From Desulfuromonadaceae bacterium (GTDB lineage Bacteria > Desulfobacterota > Desulfuromonadia > Geobacterales > Pseudopelobacteraceae), in the NCBI GenBank assembly GCA_028686145.1, contig JAQUCQ010000001.1:1-41830 (forward strand): a DNA stretch of 41,830 nucleotides, written 5' to 3'. Positions 26,287 through 34,724 of this stretch are shown one piece after another; within the stretch, counting starts at the first letter, position 1; each line of letters starts with the position of its first letter. The notes under the pieces are model-generated. The model worked only from the letters and a program-made list of their open reading frames with translations, had not been told where the DNA came from and did not search any database. The translations under genes were made by a program, and so were the position numbers.

Positions 26287-27626
26287 TCTGCCCCCTCACG
26301 GTAAATCATATCAGCCAGTTTGGCTGGTGTTGCAATTTCAATGTCTTCGGGTACCCGCTGACCGGTCGTAAAATATGCAATCTGCAAATTATCCTTCATT
26401 AGCAAGTTGACCATGTTTCCAAAACTTTCACATTCATCGATTTTTGTGAAGACAACCTTACTGACTTGAAAAATTCGGAAACGGTTCAGAATCTCCTCCA
26501 GTTCACGATCCTTGGTTGTTGCTGAAAGGCAGAGATAGACTTCCATCGGAATCTTATCTTCCAGGAAGTGCTTCATTTCATCAAGTTTCTCTTTATCCTT
26601 ATGGCTGCGTCCGGCGGTATCGATAAAAATCAGGTCACAGGCAGAGTGTTTTTCAACCGCCTTTTCAAGCTCTTTGGGAGTTGAAGCGACCTCAAGAGGG
26701 ATCCCCATGATGCGTGAGTAGGTTTTGAGTTGTTCAACCGCCCCCACCCTGAAAATATCCATGGTAATCAGCGCTACTTTGTTGCCTCGATTGAGGGCGT
26801 ACATGGCGGCCAGCTTAGCGGTTGTCGTTGTTTTGCCAACTCCGGTCGGCCCGACCAGGGCAATAATGCGGGGAGAGTTCTTTTTAAGCTTGAGCGTACC
26901 GGCAAACTTGATCAAACGCCCAAGTGTTTCGCCGAGCCGTCCTTTTACTGTCTGGTTGCCGCTTTCCAGCGGCAGAGCGTTGAGTGTGTCGACAATCGTT
27001 CTGATCAAGCCGGTAGAAACTCCGCTGGCTGCCAGTTCCCTGGCCAGGGGAGAATCCTCGGGGAGCAGGTCCGCACCCGACTGCCCCGCCCCTGGTGAGG
27101 TGCCAGCATCCATTGTCGGCCATTGAACGTCCTTGGCGTCCCCTTCGTGGCTTTTTGCCAGCGTCGCAAGAAGCAGCTTTTTAATCTCCTCGAGATCAGA
27201 GCGGGGAATGTTTTTAAGGTTTATCCCGCCATCCGCCCTGTCGGCATCTTCATCAGCCGACTTTGCTTCCACGCGGGATTCCTCTTCCCGGCGTGTAAGA
27301 GACTCAACTTTTTCGCGCAGATCCTTCAGTTCTCGCGCCAGAGGGGCCAGCATTGAGCTTTCCATCTCCTCGCGAGCGGTCCTTTCGCGTGGTGGTGTCT
27401 CTCGATACACAGCCGGAGGTGGAGAAGGAGCAGTCTGGCGGGGAGCCGATTTATGAGCAGGGTCGATCGCCGCTGTTACACGGTAGACCTGTTTGCTAAA
27501 AAATCCGAGAAAACCACCAGTGGTCTCTTTTTTTGTCGAGAGAATCATGGCATCCGGCCCGAGTTCAGCTTTTACCATGCGCAGCGCTTCCGGCATGCTC
27601 GCCGCTTGAAAAGTTTTAACCAGCAT
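26283..27626 (-). CDS. flhF: Flagellar placement SRP-type GTPase FlhF
   Basis: A 447-residue GTPase of the SRP54/FtsY/FlhF class. It consists of a basic N-terminus (MLVKTFQAASMPEALRMVKA), a proline- and charge-rich linker (about 56-150), an N-domain and the G-domain with P-loop GPTGVGKTTTT (259-269), MDIFRVGAVEQLKTY (289-303), DTAGR (336-340) and TKIDE. FlhF sets the polar site of flagellar assembly. The start overlaps the flhA stop by 11 bases; the end overlaps flhG by four. Confidence 0.96.
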   Translation of the reverse strand: MLVKTFQAASMPEALRMVKAELGPDAMILSTKKETTGGFLGFFSKQVYRVTAAIDPAHKSAPRQTAPSPPPAVYRETPPRERTAREEMESSMLAPLARELKDLREKVESLTRREEESRVEAKSADEDADRADGGINLKNIPRSDLEEIKKLLLATLAKSHEGDAKDVQWPTMDAGTSPGAGQSGADLLPEDSPLARELAASGVSTGLIRTIVDTLNALPLESGNQTVKGRLGETLGRLIKFAGTLKLKKNSPRIIALVGPTGVGKTTTTAKLAAMYALNRGNKVALITMDIFRVGAVEQLKTYSRIMGIPLEVASTPKELEKAVEKHSACDLIFIDTAGRSHKDKEKLDEMKHFLEDKIPMEVYLCLSATTKDRELEEILNRFRIFQVSKVVFTKIDECESFGNMVNLLMKDNLQIAYFTTGQRVPEDIEIATPAKLADMIYREGAE

Positions 27627-29700
27627 TTAAACTTACCACCCCTAGTGACTGGATTTTGACATTCTGAGGTATCTCGTTGTGTGACAGTACTGCCATATGC
27701 GGGACAAAGCGCTCAATCAATTTCCTGACGTGGCGGCGGATTGATGGAGAAGCCAGAAGCAGCGGCTGGGCGCCGCTGGCTCCAAATCGTTCGGATACGC
27801 TCCGGATAGACGAAATGATCTGCTGGGCTATAGCCGGCTCTATTGCCAGATAGCTCCCTTGATCGGATGGCTGGATCGCATCCGCAATCAGATCCTCTAC
27901 TTCCCGGTCAATCGTTACCAGAAAAAGTGTCTCATCTTCAAGCTTATACTGATCCACAATGAATCTTCCGAGCCCTTGCCGGACAAACTCGGTTAACACA
28001 TCGGGGTCCTTGGTAAGCGAAGCATAATCGGCAAGACTTTCCAGGATCGTGCGCATATCGCGTATTGAAACACCTTCTTTGAGCAGACTCTTGACAACTC
28101 GCAGCACCGTTCCCAGGTTCAGCAGATTCGGGATCAGTTCATCAATAACTTTGGGGGCCGTGACAGCAACATTATCCAGCAGTTGCTGCAGTTCCTGGCG
28201 GCCAAGCAGTTCATGTGAATAACGCTTGATAATTTCGCTGATATGGGTGGCGACAACGGTCGTGCTGTCTACAATCGTATAACCGTTGATCTGGGCCTGG
28301 TCACGATCTTCGCTGCGGATCCAGACAGCTGGCAAGCCGAACACCGGCTCTTTGGTTGCCTTACCGGGCAGGCTGGCTGTTACGGCACCGGAATCCATGG
28401 CCAGATACTGACCGGTTAACTCACTTCCTCCCACACGTGCCCCGCGAATCAGCAAATTGTACTCATACGGTTTGAGTTGCAGATTGTCGTGAATGTGAAT
28501 TGGCGGGACGACAAAGCCCATTTTTTGCGCGGTCTGACGGCGGATGGAGCGGATGCGTTCCAGCAGTTCACCGTTCTGGGCGGCGTCAACCATTGGCACC
28601 AAACCATAACCGACTTCCAGCTCCAGGACATCCAGAGGCCGTATATTCGAGGCTTGATCAATCGACTCCTCGCCGGCGGTTGCTTCAGCTATGTCAGATT
28701 CTTCAATTACCTCTGCCTTTTCACGAGCCATCTTGCCAATCAGGAAGGTAACGCCTGACAACAGTAAAAAAGCAAAATGCGGTAGTCCTGGAATGAGTGC
28801 AAACAAAAACATGACACCTGAAGCAACAAAAAAAGCCTTCGGGTAGTTCATGAATTGCCCGGTAAGCTCTTGGCCAAAACTGTTCTCATCAGCGGAGCGG
28901 GTAACAAGGATACCGGCTGCCGTAGAAATAACGAGGGCAGGGATCTGGGCGACCAATCCCTCGCCAATTGTCAACAGTGTATAGTTTGAGAGTGCGTTCA
29001 TCAGCGGCATGCCCTGCTGCCAAACCCCGATAATCAAGCCGCCGAAGATATTTATCAGGACAATCATGATTCCTGCAACGGCATCTCCGCGCACAAATTT
29101 GCTCGCACCATCCATGGAACCGTAAAAATCTGCCTCGCGGGATATTTTCATGCGTCGCAACTTTGCTTCTTTATCCGTCAGCAGACCGGCTGAAAGGTCA
29201 GCATCAATTGCCATCTGCTTACCCGGCATGGCATCCAGCGTAAAGCGTGCGGCAACCTCGGCAACGCGTCCGGCACCTTTTGTGATAACCACAAAGTTTA
29301 TAACAACCAGAATCAGGAACAGTACCGCGCCAACGATGTAATTGCCGCCAACAACGAACTGCCCGAATGCCTTGATTACAGCTCCCGCCGCATCGCCTCC
29401 CTCACTGCCGTGCAACAGTATCAATCGGGTTGAGGCGATATTCAGCGCCAGTCGGAAGAGGGTTGTGACCAGTAGTACCGAGGGAAAAACTGAAAAATCA
29501 AGTGGTTGGACCGTATAAAGGCAAATCAGCAGAATGGACAGGGCAATCGTTATGTTGGCAGCCAGAAAGATGTCAAGGATGAACGCCGGGAGAGGAATAA
29601 TCATCAGCGCCAGAATACCGATCAACCCCACGGCGACATAGATGTCTGAGTTTTTACGAAAACCGCGTAACTCTATTGCTTCTACGGAACCATTAGCCAT
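27616..29700 (-). CDS. flhA: Flagellar type III export gate protein FlhA
   Basis: A 694-residue inner-membrane protein of the flagellar export apparatus. The N-terminal half has about eight membrane segments and the FHIPEP-family signature TTLFRLALNIASTRLILL (about 83-100); the C-terminal cytoplasmic half (about 330-694) is the substrate/chaperone platform. The start at 29700 is chosen because it gives normal FlhA length. The same frame runs to 29868, but the extra 56 residues are Arg/Thr-rich, unlike FlhA, and overlap a second plausible ORF (29693-29932). The Shine-Dalgarno is weak, so coupling to the upstream ORF is possible. flhB and fliPQR are not in the window. Confidence 0.95.
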   Translation of the reverse strand: MANGSVEAIELRGFRKNSDIYVAVGLIGILALMIIPLPAFILDIFLAANITIALSILLICLYTVQPLDFSVFPSVLLVTTLFRLALNIASTRLILLHGSEGGDAAGAVIKAFGQFVVGGNYIVGAVLFLILVVINFVVITKGAGRVAEVAARFTLDAMPGKQMAIDADLSAGLLTDKEAKLRRMKISREADFYGSMDGASKFVRGDAVAGIMIVLINIFGGLIIGVWQQGMPLMNALSNYTLLTIGEGLVAQIPALVISTAAGILVTRSADENSFGQELTGQFMNYPKAFFVASGVMFLFALIPGLPHFAFLLLSGVTFLIGKMAREKAEVIEESDIAEATAGEESIDQASNIRPLDVLELEVGYGLVPMVDAAQNGELLERIRSIRRQTAQKMGFVVPPIHIHDNLQLKPYEYNLLIRGARVGGSELTGQYLAMDSGAVTASLPGKATKEPVFGLPAVWIRSEDRDQAQINGYTIVDSTTVVATHISEIIKRYSHELLGRQELQQLLDNVAVTAPKVIDELIPNLLNLGTVLRVVKSLLKEGVSIRDMRTILESLADYASLTKDPDVLTEFVRQGLGRFIVDQYKLEDETLFLVTIDREVEDLIADAIQPSDQGSYLAIEPAIAQQIISSIRSVSERFGASGAQPLLLASPSIRRHVRKLIERFVPHMAVLSHNEIPQNVKIQSLGVVSLNAG

Positions 29701-29932
29701 AAAAAGGTATCTGCCAGCCGCCTTGTTGATCGTAGTATTGAGCCACTTTTCCATGCATTTTTCGTGCCGTAAGCGCCTGAATTGCCTGCGTTTCGTTGCG
29801 AAAACGGTTGGGCCGACGGATGTCGGCGTTGTAGCTGTTACAACGGACGAGATGTTGGTTGTTCGCAAGTGTCAAATTATTGAAAACGTCAAGCAGTTGA
29901 CTTTGCTCCGCTCGATAGCTTAGTCCATGCAT
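29693..29932 (-). CDS. Small unknown ORF overlapping the flhA start
   Basis: A 79-residue ORF (MHGLSYRAEQSQLL at the start, KVAQYYDQQGGWQIPFYG at the end) whose TAA lies eight bases inside flhA, giving the overlap ATGGCTAA. It is polar, rich in Asn, Gln and Arg, without membrane segments or recognised motifs. Overlap with flhA and the lack of a good flhA ribosome-binding site are the arguments that it is a real coupled gene; the absence of a clear site before its own ATG is the argument against. Its function is unknown. Confidence 0.45.
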   Translation of the reverse strand: MHGLSYRAEQSQLLDVFNNLTLANNQHLVRCNSYNADIRRPNRFRNETQAIQALTARKMHGKVAQYYDQQGGWQIPFYG

Positions 29933-30071
29933 CAAAAAGCGTAACGGGGGAAACCATCATATTTGAATAAAGTGGAAAAATACCCTGCAAGATACCACAG
30001 AAACTCATCCTCGCATACTAATCAAAAAACACACGCTGAAAAGGGACTAACGAAAGAATTGCATTCACTAT

Positions 30072-30677
30072 TCAGCGGCCGGCAGCACTGCCCCAGAGTT
30101 CTTGCAGTCTTCTATCCCGACCACAGCTGCTCCGGTAAAAGTGGTAGCGGATCGGATTTTTTTTATAATAGTGCTGATGATACTCTTCAGCCGGATAAAA
30201 TGTCGTTGCAGGTGTTATTTCAGTCACAATTGGCTCCCGAAAAGGTTTGATCTTTTCAAGCTCAGATTTAGACCGGAGCGCCTCTTTGTGCTGTTCTTCT
30301 CCCTGATAAAAAACTGCAGATCGATATTGATGGCCTACGTCGCAAAACTGACGATCCATGACTGTCGGATCAATATTGTGCCAGAAGACTGAAAGGAGTG
30401 CGGAATATGAAATTCGTGCCGGATCAAAAACGATCTGTACCGCTTCAGCATGTCCGGTACCTCCGGCAGATACTTCCTTGTATGTCGGATTCTTCGTATG
30501 TCCGCCCGTATATCCAGCGGTTACCGATATCACGCCGGGAAGCTTATCAAAAGGAGCTTCCATGCACCAGAAACAGCCACCGGCAAAAGTTGCTTTTTCG
30601 AGATTGGCAGCGTGTAAGGGGATAGTCGCCATGGTGGCAAACAACATCCCCGTCAGCAATAAAAGTATCGTTTTCAT
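30072..30677 (-). CDS. msrA: Exported peptide methionine-S-sulfoxide reductase MsrA
   Basis: A 201-residue repair enzyme that reduces methionine-S-sulfoxide in proteins. A signal peptide (MKTILLLLTGMLFATMATIP, then LHAA) precedes the MsrA domain; the catalytic motif is GGCFWCMEAPF (Cys35), followed by GYTGGHTKNPTYKEVSAGGT, HAEAVQ and the FWHNIDPT region. A likely resolving Cys is Cys185 near the C-terminus. Export is unusual for MsrA and, with the exported MsrB next to it, suggests envelope repair. It lies 17 bases after msrB on the same strand. It is upstream of the flagellar unit, but the 139-base gap argues for separate initiation there. Confidence 0.95.
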   Translation of the reverse strand: MKTILLLLTGMLFATMATIPLHAANLEKATFAGGCFWCMEAPFDKLPGVISVTAGYTGGHTKNPTYKEVSAGGTGHAEAVQIVFDPARISYSALLSVFWHNIDPTVMDRQFCDVGHQYRSAVFYQGEEQHKEALRSKSELEKIKPFREPIVTEITPATTFYPAEEYHQHYYKKNPIRYHFYRSSCGRDRRLQELWGSAAGR

Positions 30678-30694
30678 ATTCCACCTCCGTACGG

Positions 30695-31249
30695 CTATTT
30701 TTTGAAAGCGACAAAATCCAGGGCGGCAGAGTTCATGCAGTAACGCAACCCAGTCGGTGGTGGCCCGTCATTAAAAACATGACCAAGATGTCCGCCACAG
30801 CGTCGGCACAGAACTTCTGTCCGCCGAGAGAAGAGACTGTTATCTGCAGCCGTCGTAATGTTGTCCGGAGAAATTGGGGCAAAAAAACTCGGCCACCCTG
30901 TTCCGGACTCATATTTATCTTCCGAACGAAACAGATCCAAGCCACATCCTGCACAGCGATAGATGCCATGTTCGTGAGAATATGCGTACTTCCCCGTGCC
31001 GGCCTGCTCGGTACCTTTCTGTCGCAAAATGTGGAACTGTTCGGGCGTCAACTGTTTTTTCCATTCTGCTTCTGTCCTGACAACTTTCTCGCTCATGATA
31101 TATCCCCTCTTTTCATACGAATACACCTTTATCGGTCCTGAATGTTGGGCCAGAGTCGATGTCTCTCCTTTATTAGCACATCCCTGAATAGCACCGGATA
31201 ACACCAGAACTATCGCCATAAAAACCACCTGTACTCTATGGTTTCTCAT
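30695..31249 (-). CDS. msrB: Lipoprotein peptide methionine-R-sulfoxide reductase MsrB
   Basis: A 184-residue enzyme for methionine-R-sulfoxide. The N-terminus has a lipoprotein signal (LSGAIQGC, lipid Cys24), so it is probably anchored to the membrane on the periplasmic side. The catalytic domain (about 52-184) has zinc ligands CAGC (Cys99, Cys102) and CRRC (Cys148, Cys151), the GTGWPSF motif and the active-site motif RYCMNSAALDF (Cys171). It is the first gene of an msrB-msrA operon with a candidate extended -10 promoter just upstream. Confidence 0.95.
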   Translation of the reverse strand: MRNHRVQVVFMAIVLVLSGAIQGCANKGETSTLAQHSGPIKVYSYEKRGYIMSEKVVRTEAEWKKQLTPEQFHILRQKGTEQAGTGKYAYSHEHGIYRCAGCGLDLFRSEDKYESGTGWPSFFAPISPDNITTAADNSLFSRRTEVLCRRCGGHLGHVFNDGPPPTGLRYCMNSAALDFVAFKK

Positions 31250-31275
31250 AATTAACCCCTTTGCAGAGACCTGAT

Positions 31276-31307
31276 GTGGTATGTACTCTCATGCAAAATT
31301 ATACCAC
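31276..31307 (-). promoter_or_regulatory. Putative msrBA promoter within an inverted repeat
   Basis: On the minus strand TGGTATAAT (31306-31298) is a perfect extended -10 element, about 48 bases before the msrB start. A 7-bp inverted repeat, GTGGTAT (31276-31282) and ATACCAC (31301-31307), spans from this -10 to beyond the expected start point. No good -35 is seen, which suits an extended -10 promoter. The repeat may be an operator; this is inference. The rest of the 31250-31503 spacer shows no gene. Confidence 0.45.
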
Positions 31308-31503
31308 CTTGAACATGTGTTTGGAGTAGAGAACTAACTTTTAACGTACTAGAATGCAGCAGAAAGTATTTTGTAATATGCAGCCCTTTTTTGGGGTTGA
31401 GTAAGCAGACTGTCTGAGGTATTCTTCGCCATTAGCGATAAGTGAATGGTGTCATTGTATTCGGGCACGTTATTTTATTATTTTACACACAAGGAGTCAC
31501 ATC

Positions 31504-31929
31504 ATGGCTAGTCTTAACAAGGTTATGCTGATCGGAAATCTGGGTAAAGACCCGGAAGTGCGTTTTACCGCATCCGGCCAAGCAGTAGCAAGTTTTTCCC
31601 TTGCTACAAGTGAAAAGTTCAAGGGGAAGTCGGGGGAATGGGAAGAACGCACAGAGTGGCACAATATTACTCTCTGGGGCAAGTTGGCCGAAATTGCTGG
31701 TGAATACCTTGCCAAAGGGAAGACGGTCTACATCGAGGGACGTTTGCAAACCCGCAAGTGGCAGGATAAGAGCGGTAATGACCGTTACACAACCGATATT
31801 GTCGGAGACAAGATGCAGATGCTTTCCGCCAAAGGGGAACGCAGTGGAGGTGATGCTCCATCAACTGCCAAAACTAGTGGCACGACTTACGAAGAGCCGC
31901 CGTTCCAGGATGATGATATTCCCTTCTAG
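31504..31929 (+). CDS. ssb: Single-stranded DNA-binding protein
   Basis: A 141-residue SSB. The OB-fold occupies about 1-108 (SLNKVMLIGNLGKDPEVRFT, then WHNITLWGKLAEIAGEYLAKG and VYIEGRLQTRKW). A short flexible linker ends in the acidic tip DDDIPF, which recruits partner proteins in replication and repair. AAGGAG lies 8 bases before the ATG. It is monocistronic in appearance, divergent from msrBA and closed by a good terminator at 31956. Confidence 0.96.
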   Translation: MASLNKVMLIGNLGKDPEVRFTASGQAVASFSLATSEKFKGKSGEWEERTEWHNITLWGKLAEIAGEYLAKGKTVYIEGRLQTRKWQDKSGNDRYTTDIVGDKMQMLSAKGERSGGDAPSTAKTSGTTYEEPPFQDDDIPF

Positions 31930-31955
31930 GAACCACCTACCAAAACTATGTAAAC

Positions 31956-31992
31956 AAAACCCCATCAGATTCAATTCTAATGGGGTTTTTTT
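31956..31992 (+). terminator. Rho-independent terminator after ssb
   Basis: AAAACCCCAT (31956-31965) pairs perfectly with ATGGGGTTTT (31980-31989) over a 14-base loop and runs into a T-tract (31986-31992), 26 bases after the ssb stop. Confidence 0.85.
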
Positions 31993-32051
31993 GTGTTTCA
32001 AACTCAATAATACGAAACAGTCTTATTTGTAGTTAAATTATATTAGTAATA

Positions 32052-32081
32052 TTGATCTGCTTTGGCTATTCTTTAGAATAG
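32052..32081 (+). promoter_or_regulatory. Putative promoter overlapped by a palindrome, upstream of histidine kinase
   Basis: TTGATC (32052-32057), a 16-base spacer and TAGAAT (32074-32079) form a plausible sigma70-type promoter about 50 bases before the kinase start. The -10 box lies within the palindrome CTATTCTTTAGAATAG (32066-32081; 7-bp arms, TT centre), which could be a repressor site. Confidence 0.4.
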
Positions 32082-32131
32082 GGATAGAGATTAATTAGTA
32101 CTGTTATTGTGAGTTCATTCAGGGGAGAGGC

Positions 32132-34624
32132 ATGCCTGATATAAAGAAATTCACCGACTTTTCGAGTGGGTTCAAAAGACGTTTGATGATTACGGTAATT
32201 TTTCTGAACCTACTCGTCTATGGCCTTGCCGGTTTATCGCTGTATCAAAGCAGGGTCACGTACGAAAAAAATGCTGCCATAACAACACAGAACCTTGCAA
32301 GAGTCCTTGATGATTTTATCAAAGGGGAGATAGGCCGTATAGATATGGCACTTATTGCCGTTAAGTACGAGGCTGAAGAGGAACTGGCAAGTGGAGGTAT
32401 AAACAATGATGCTCTAGACAGGTATATGAGGCGAACCCACACTTATCTGCCCATTCTCCAGGGGATACGGATGACCAACTCCAGTGGAGACATAAAATAT
32501 GGGACCGGCTTAACTCCCGGTACGGTCGTGAATATTGCCGATCGCGACTATTTTATCTATGAGCATGACAACCCCAACGGAGGCCTCTTTATTTCAAAGC
32601 CTCTCTTTGGGCGGGTAGCTAAAACATGGGTTATCACCATTGCCCGTCGTATCAACAACACTGACGGTTCTTTTGCCGGCATTGTCTATGGCGGTCTCGC
32701 ACTTGATCAGTTTATCAAAAGTTTTTCCGCAATAGATGTCGGTAAAAACGGCTCTATCACACTTCGCGACACCGAAATGGCTTTAATTGTCAGGTATCCT
32801 GAACTCGACAATACAATCGGTACTAAAACCGTATCTAAAAAGTTAACTGATCTGTTCAAGGCGGGGAACAAAAGCGCTACATACAGAGCTTACGCTGGTA
32901 TTGACAATACAGAAAGACTGATCTCCTACCGACAAATTTCCGATTATCCCTTGGTCATAATAGTTGCCTTAGCAAAGGAGGAATATCTTGCTGAATGGCA
33001 AAATGAAATTTTGAAGTATTTGGGCCTGGCGGCAATCTTCACCATGGTTACACTGTTCTCTTCAAGAATGCTGCTGGCTCGGTGGAAACATGAAAAGGAG
33101 ATTGAGAACGAACTACGGAAGAGCTGGAAACAAATGGAGGACATCATCAATTTTCTGCCGGACGCGACTCTGGCAATTGATAAGAATAAGCGTGTCATAA
33201 TCTGGAACCGGGCAATCGAGGAGATGACGGGCATTTCGGCCCGGGAAATGATCGGCAGAGGCGAGTATGTCTACACAATTCCATTTTATGGAGTGGCACA
33301 ACCACATTTGATTGATTTGCTTTTCAAGGCATGTGAAAAAATTCCGTCTCAGTACATTAATGTCACTCGCAAGGGCAATACCGTCATGGGGGAGGCATAT
33401 TGTAAATCCCTTTACAACAGTAAAGGAGCATGGGTCTTCGCCAAGGCAGCACCCCTATATGATCAATCTGGGGAATTTATTGGGGCGATAGAGATCATCC
33501 GCGATATTACCGAATCCAAACAAGCCTTCGAGCAAATTGAGACGCTTTCAAAGCGTCTCAATTTGGCCGTGTCATCCGGAAATTTAGGCGTTTGGGATTG
33601 GACCATAACTGACAACCATCTGGTTTGGAACGACCGGATGTTTGAACTGTACGGCATTGCACACGAAGCATTCCTTGGCAATATTGATGCATGGCTGAAC
33701 GGGTTGCACCCAGAAGACAAGGAGGAGGCAGTTTCTGAATTTCAAGCTGCTTTGAACGGAGAGAAAAAGTTTGACACTATCTTCCGCGTCAGACATCCGG
33801 ACGGTACGGTGAAGCATATCAAGGCCTATGGTGTGGTAATAAGGGGAGCAAACGGCACGGCAGAGCAAATGATTGGCATCAACTCTGACATAACTGAAAT
33901 TAAACGTGCCGAGGAAGAAAAGGCCAAACTTGAATATCAGCTCTTATTACAAAGCCGCTTGGCTGCCATGGGAGAGATGATCAACAATATTGCCCATCAA
34001 TGGCGGCAACCACTCAACAATATCGGGTTGATTGTGCAGAACTTACAATATTCTTTTGCTTCAGGGGAGCTTACCAAAATCGAGTTTGATGCGGATGTAG
34101 ATACAATTATGCAGATCGCCAAGTATATGTCCAGCACCATAAACGACTTCAGAAACTTCTTCCGACAAGATAAAGAGAAATGCGCATTTCTAATTAGTAT
34201 AGCTGTGATTCAGGCTACGGGGCTTCTTACCGCGGCCTTAAAGGACGGGTACATTGATCTTGAATTGCAGCTCGATGAGAACGTAGAAGTTTTTGGTTAC
34301 ATGAATGAATATATGCAGGCATTACTAAATATAATTGCCAATGCCAAAGATGTCTTGCTGGAGAGGGCGATTAAAGAACCACGGATCGCTATACGGGCTT
34401 TCAGTGAAAATAGTCTATCGGTTGTAACAGTGCGTGACAACGCCGGGGGCATTGATGAGAAGATCCTTCCTAAGGTTTTTGATCCTTATTTTACCACGAA
34501 AGGGGCAGGGAATGGTACTGGCATCGGCTTGTATATGTCGAAGATAATAATTGAAAAAAACATGGGAGGCAGGCTTACGGTGTCAAATATACCTAGTGGT
34601 GCTGAATTCAGGATAGAGGTATGA
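32132..34624 (+). CDS. Membrane histidine kinase with Cache and two PAS domains
   Basis: An 830-residue sensor kinase. Transmembrane helices at about 16-38 and 293-314 enclose a periplasmic double-Cache-type sensor (about 40-290; FISKPLFGRV, YPLVIIVAL). Then follow a PAS domain (about 335-460), a second, PAS_3-like one (about 475-595), a dimerisation helix with the phospho-acceptor His622 (MGEMINNIAHQWRQPLNN) and a HATPase domain with N-box NIIANAKDVL, DNAGGID and GTGIGLYMSK. The ligand is unknown; Cache domains often bind small organic acids or amino acids. No response regulator gene follows, so its partner is encoded elsewhere. GGGAGAGG precedes the start. Confidence 0.9.
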   Translation: MPDIKKFTDFSSGFKRRLMITVIFLNLLVYGLAGLSLYQSRVTYEKNAAITTQNLARVLDDFIKGEIGRIDMALIAVKYEAEEELASGGINNDALDRYMRRTHTYLPILQGIRMTNSSGDIKYGTGLTPGTVVNIADRDYFIYEHDNPNGGLFISKPLFGRVAKTWVITIARRINNTDGSFAGIVYGGLALDQFIKSFSAIDVGKNGSITLRDTEMALIVRYPELDNTIGTKTVSKKLTDLFKAGNKSATYRAYAGIDNTERLISYRQISDYPLVIIVALAKEEYLAEWQNEILKYLGLAAIFTMVTLFSSRMLLARWKHEKEIENELRKSWKQMEDIINFLPDATLAIDKNKRVIIWNRAIEEMTGISAREMIGRGEYVYTIPFYGVAQPHLIDLLFKACEKIPSQYINVTRKGNTVMGEAYCKSLYNSKGAWVFAKAAPLYDQSGEFIGAIEIIRDITESKQAFEQIETLSKRLNLAVSSGNLGVWDWTITDNHLVWNDRMFELYGIAHEAFLGNIDAWLNGLHPEDKEEAVSEFQAALNGEKKFDTIFRVRHPDGTVKHIKAYGVVIRGANGTAEQMIGINSDITEIKRAEEEKAKLEYQLLLQSRLAAMGEMINNIAHQWRQPLNNIGLIVQNLQYSFASGELTKIEFDADVDTIMQIAKYMSSTINDFRNFFRQDKEKCAFLISIAVIQATGLLTAALKDGYIDLELQLDENVEVFGYMNEYMQALLNIIANAKDVLLERAIKEPRIAIRAFSENSLSVVTVRDNAGGIDEKILPKVFDPYFTTKGAGNGTGIGLYMSKIIIEKNMGGRLTVSNIPSGAEFRIEV

Positions 34625-34724
34625 CGTGGCTCTCCTCTAAAGGAACCTGGTTTATTTAATAGGTGAAAATCAGAAGGAAGGTACATATTAATAACATCTT
34701 AATTCAAAAGAGAAATTATTTGAC

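Noticed and set aside
29701..29868. N-terminal extension of FlhA by 56 residues
   Set aside because: Arg/Thr-rich, unlike FlhA, and it makes the protein longer than the family; the same bases are better read as the small upstream ORF or its leader.
29936..30071. Sigma-54 or sigma-28 promoter upstream of flhA
   Set aside because: The minus strand has a TTGCA element but no GG at the required distance for sigma-54, and no TAAAGTTT/GCCGATAA pair for sigma-28.
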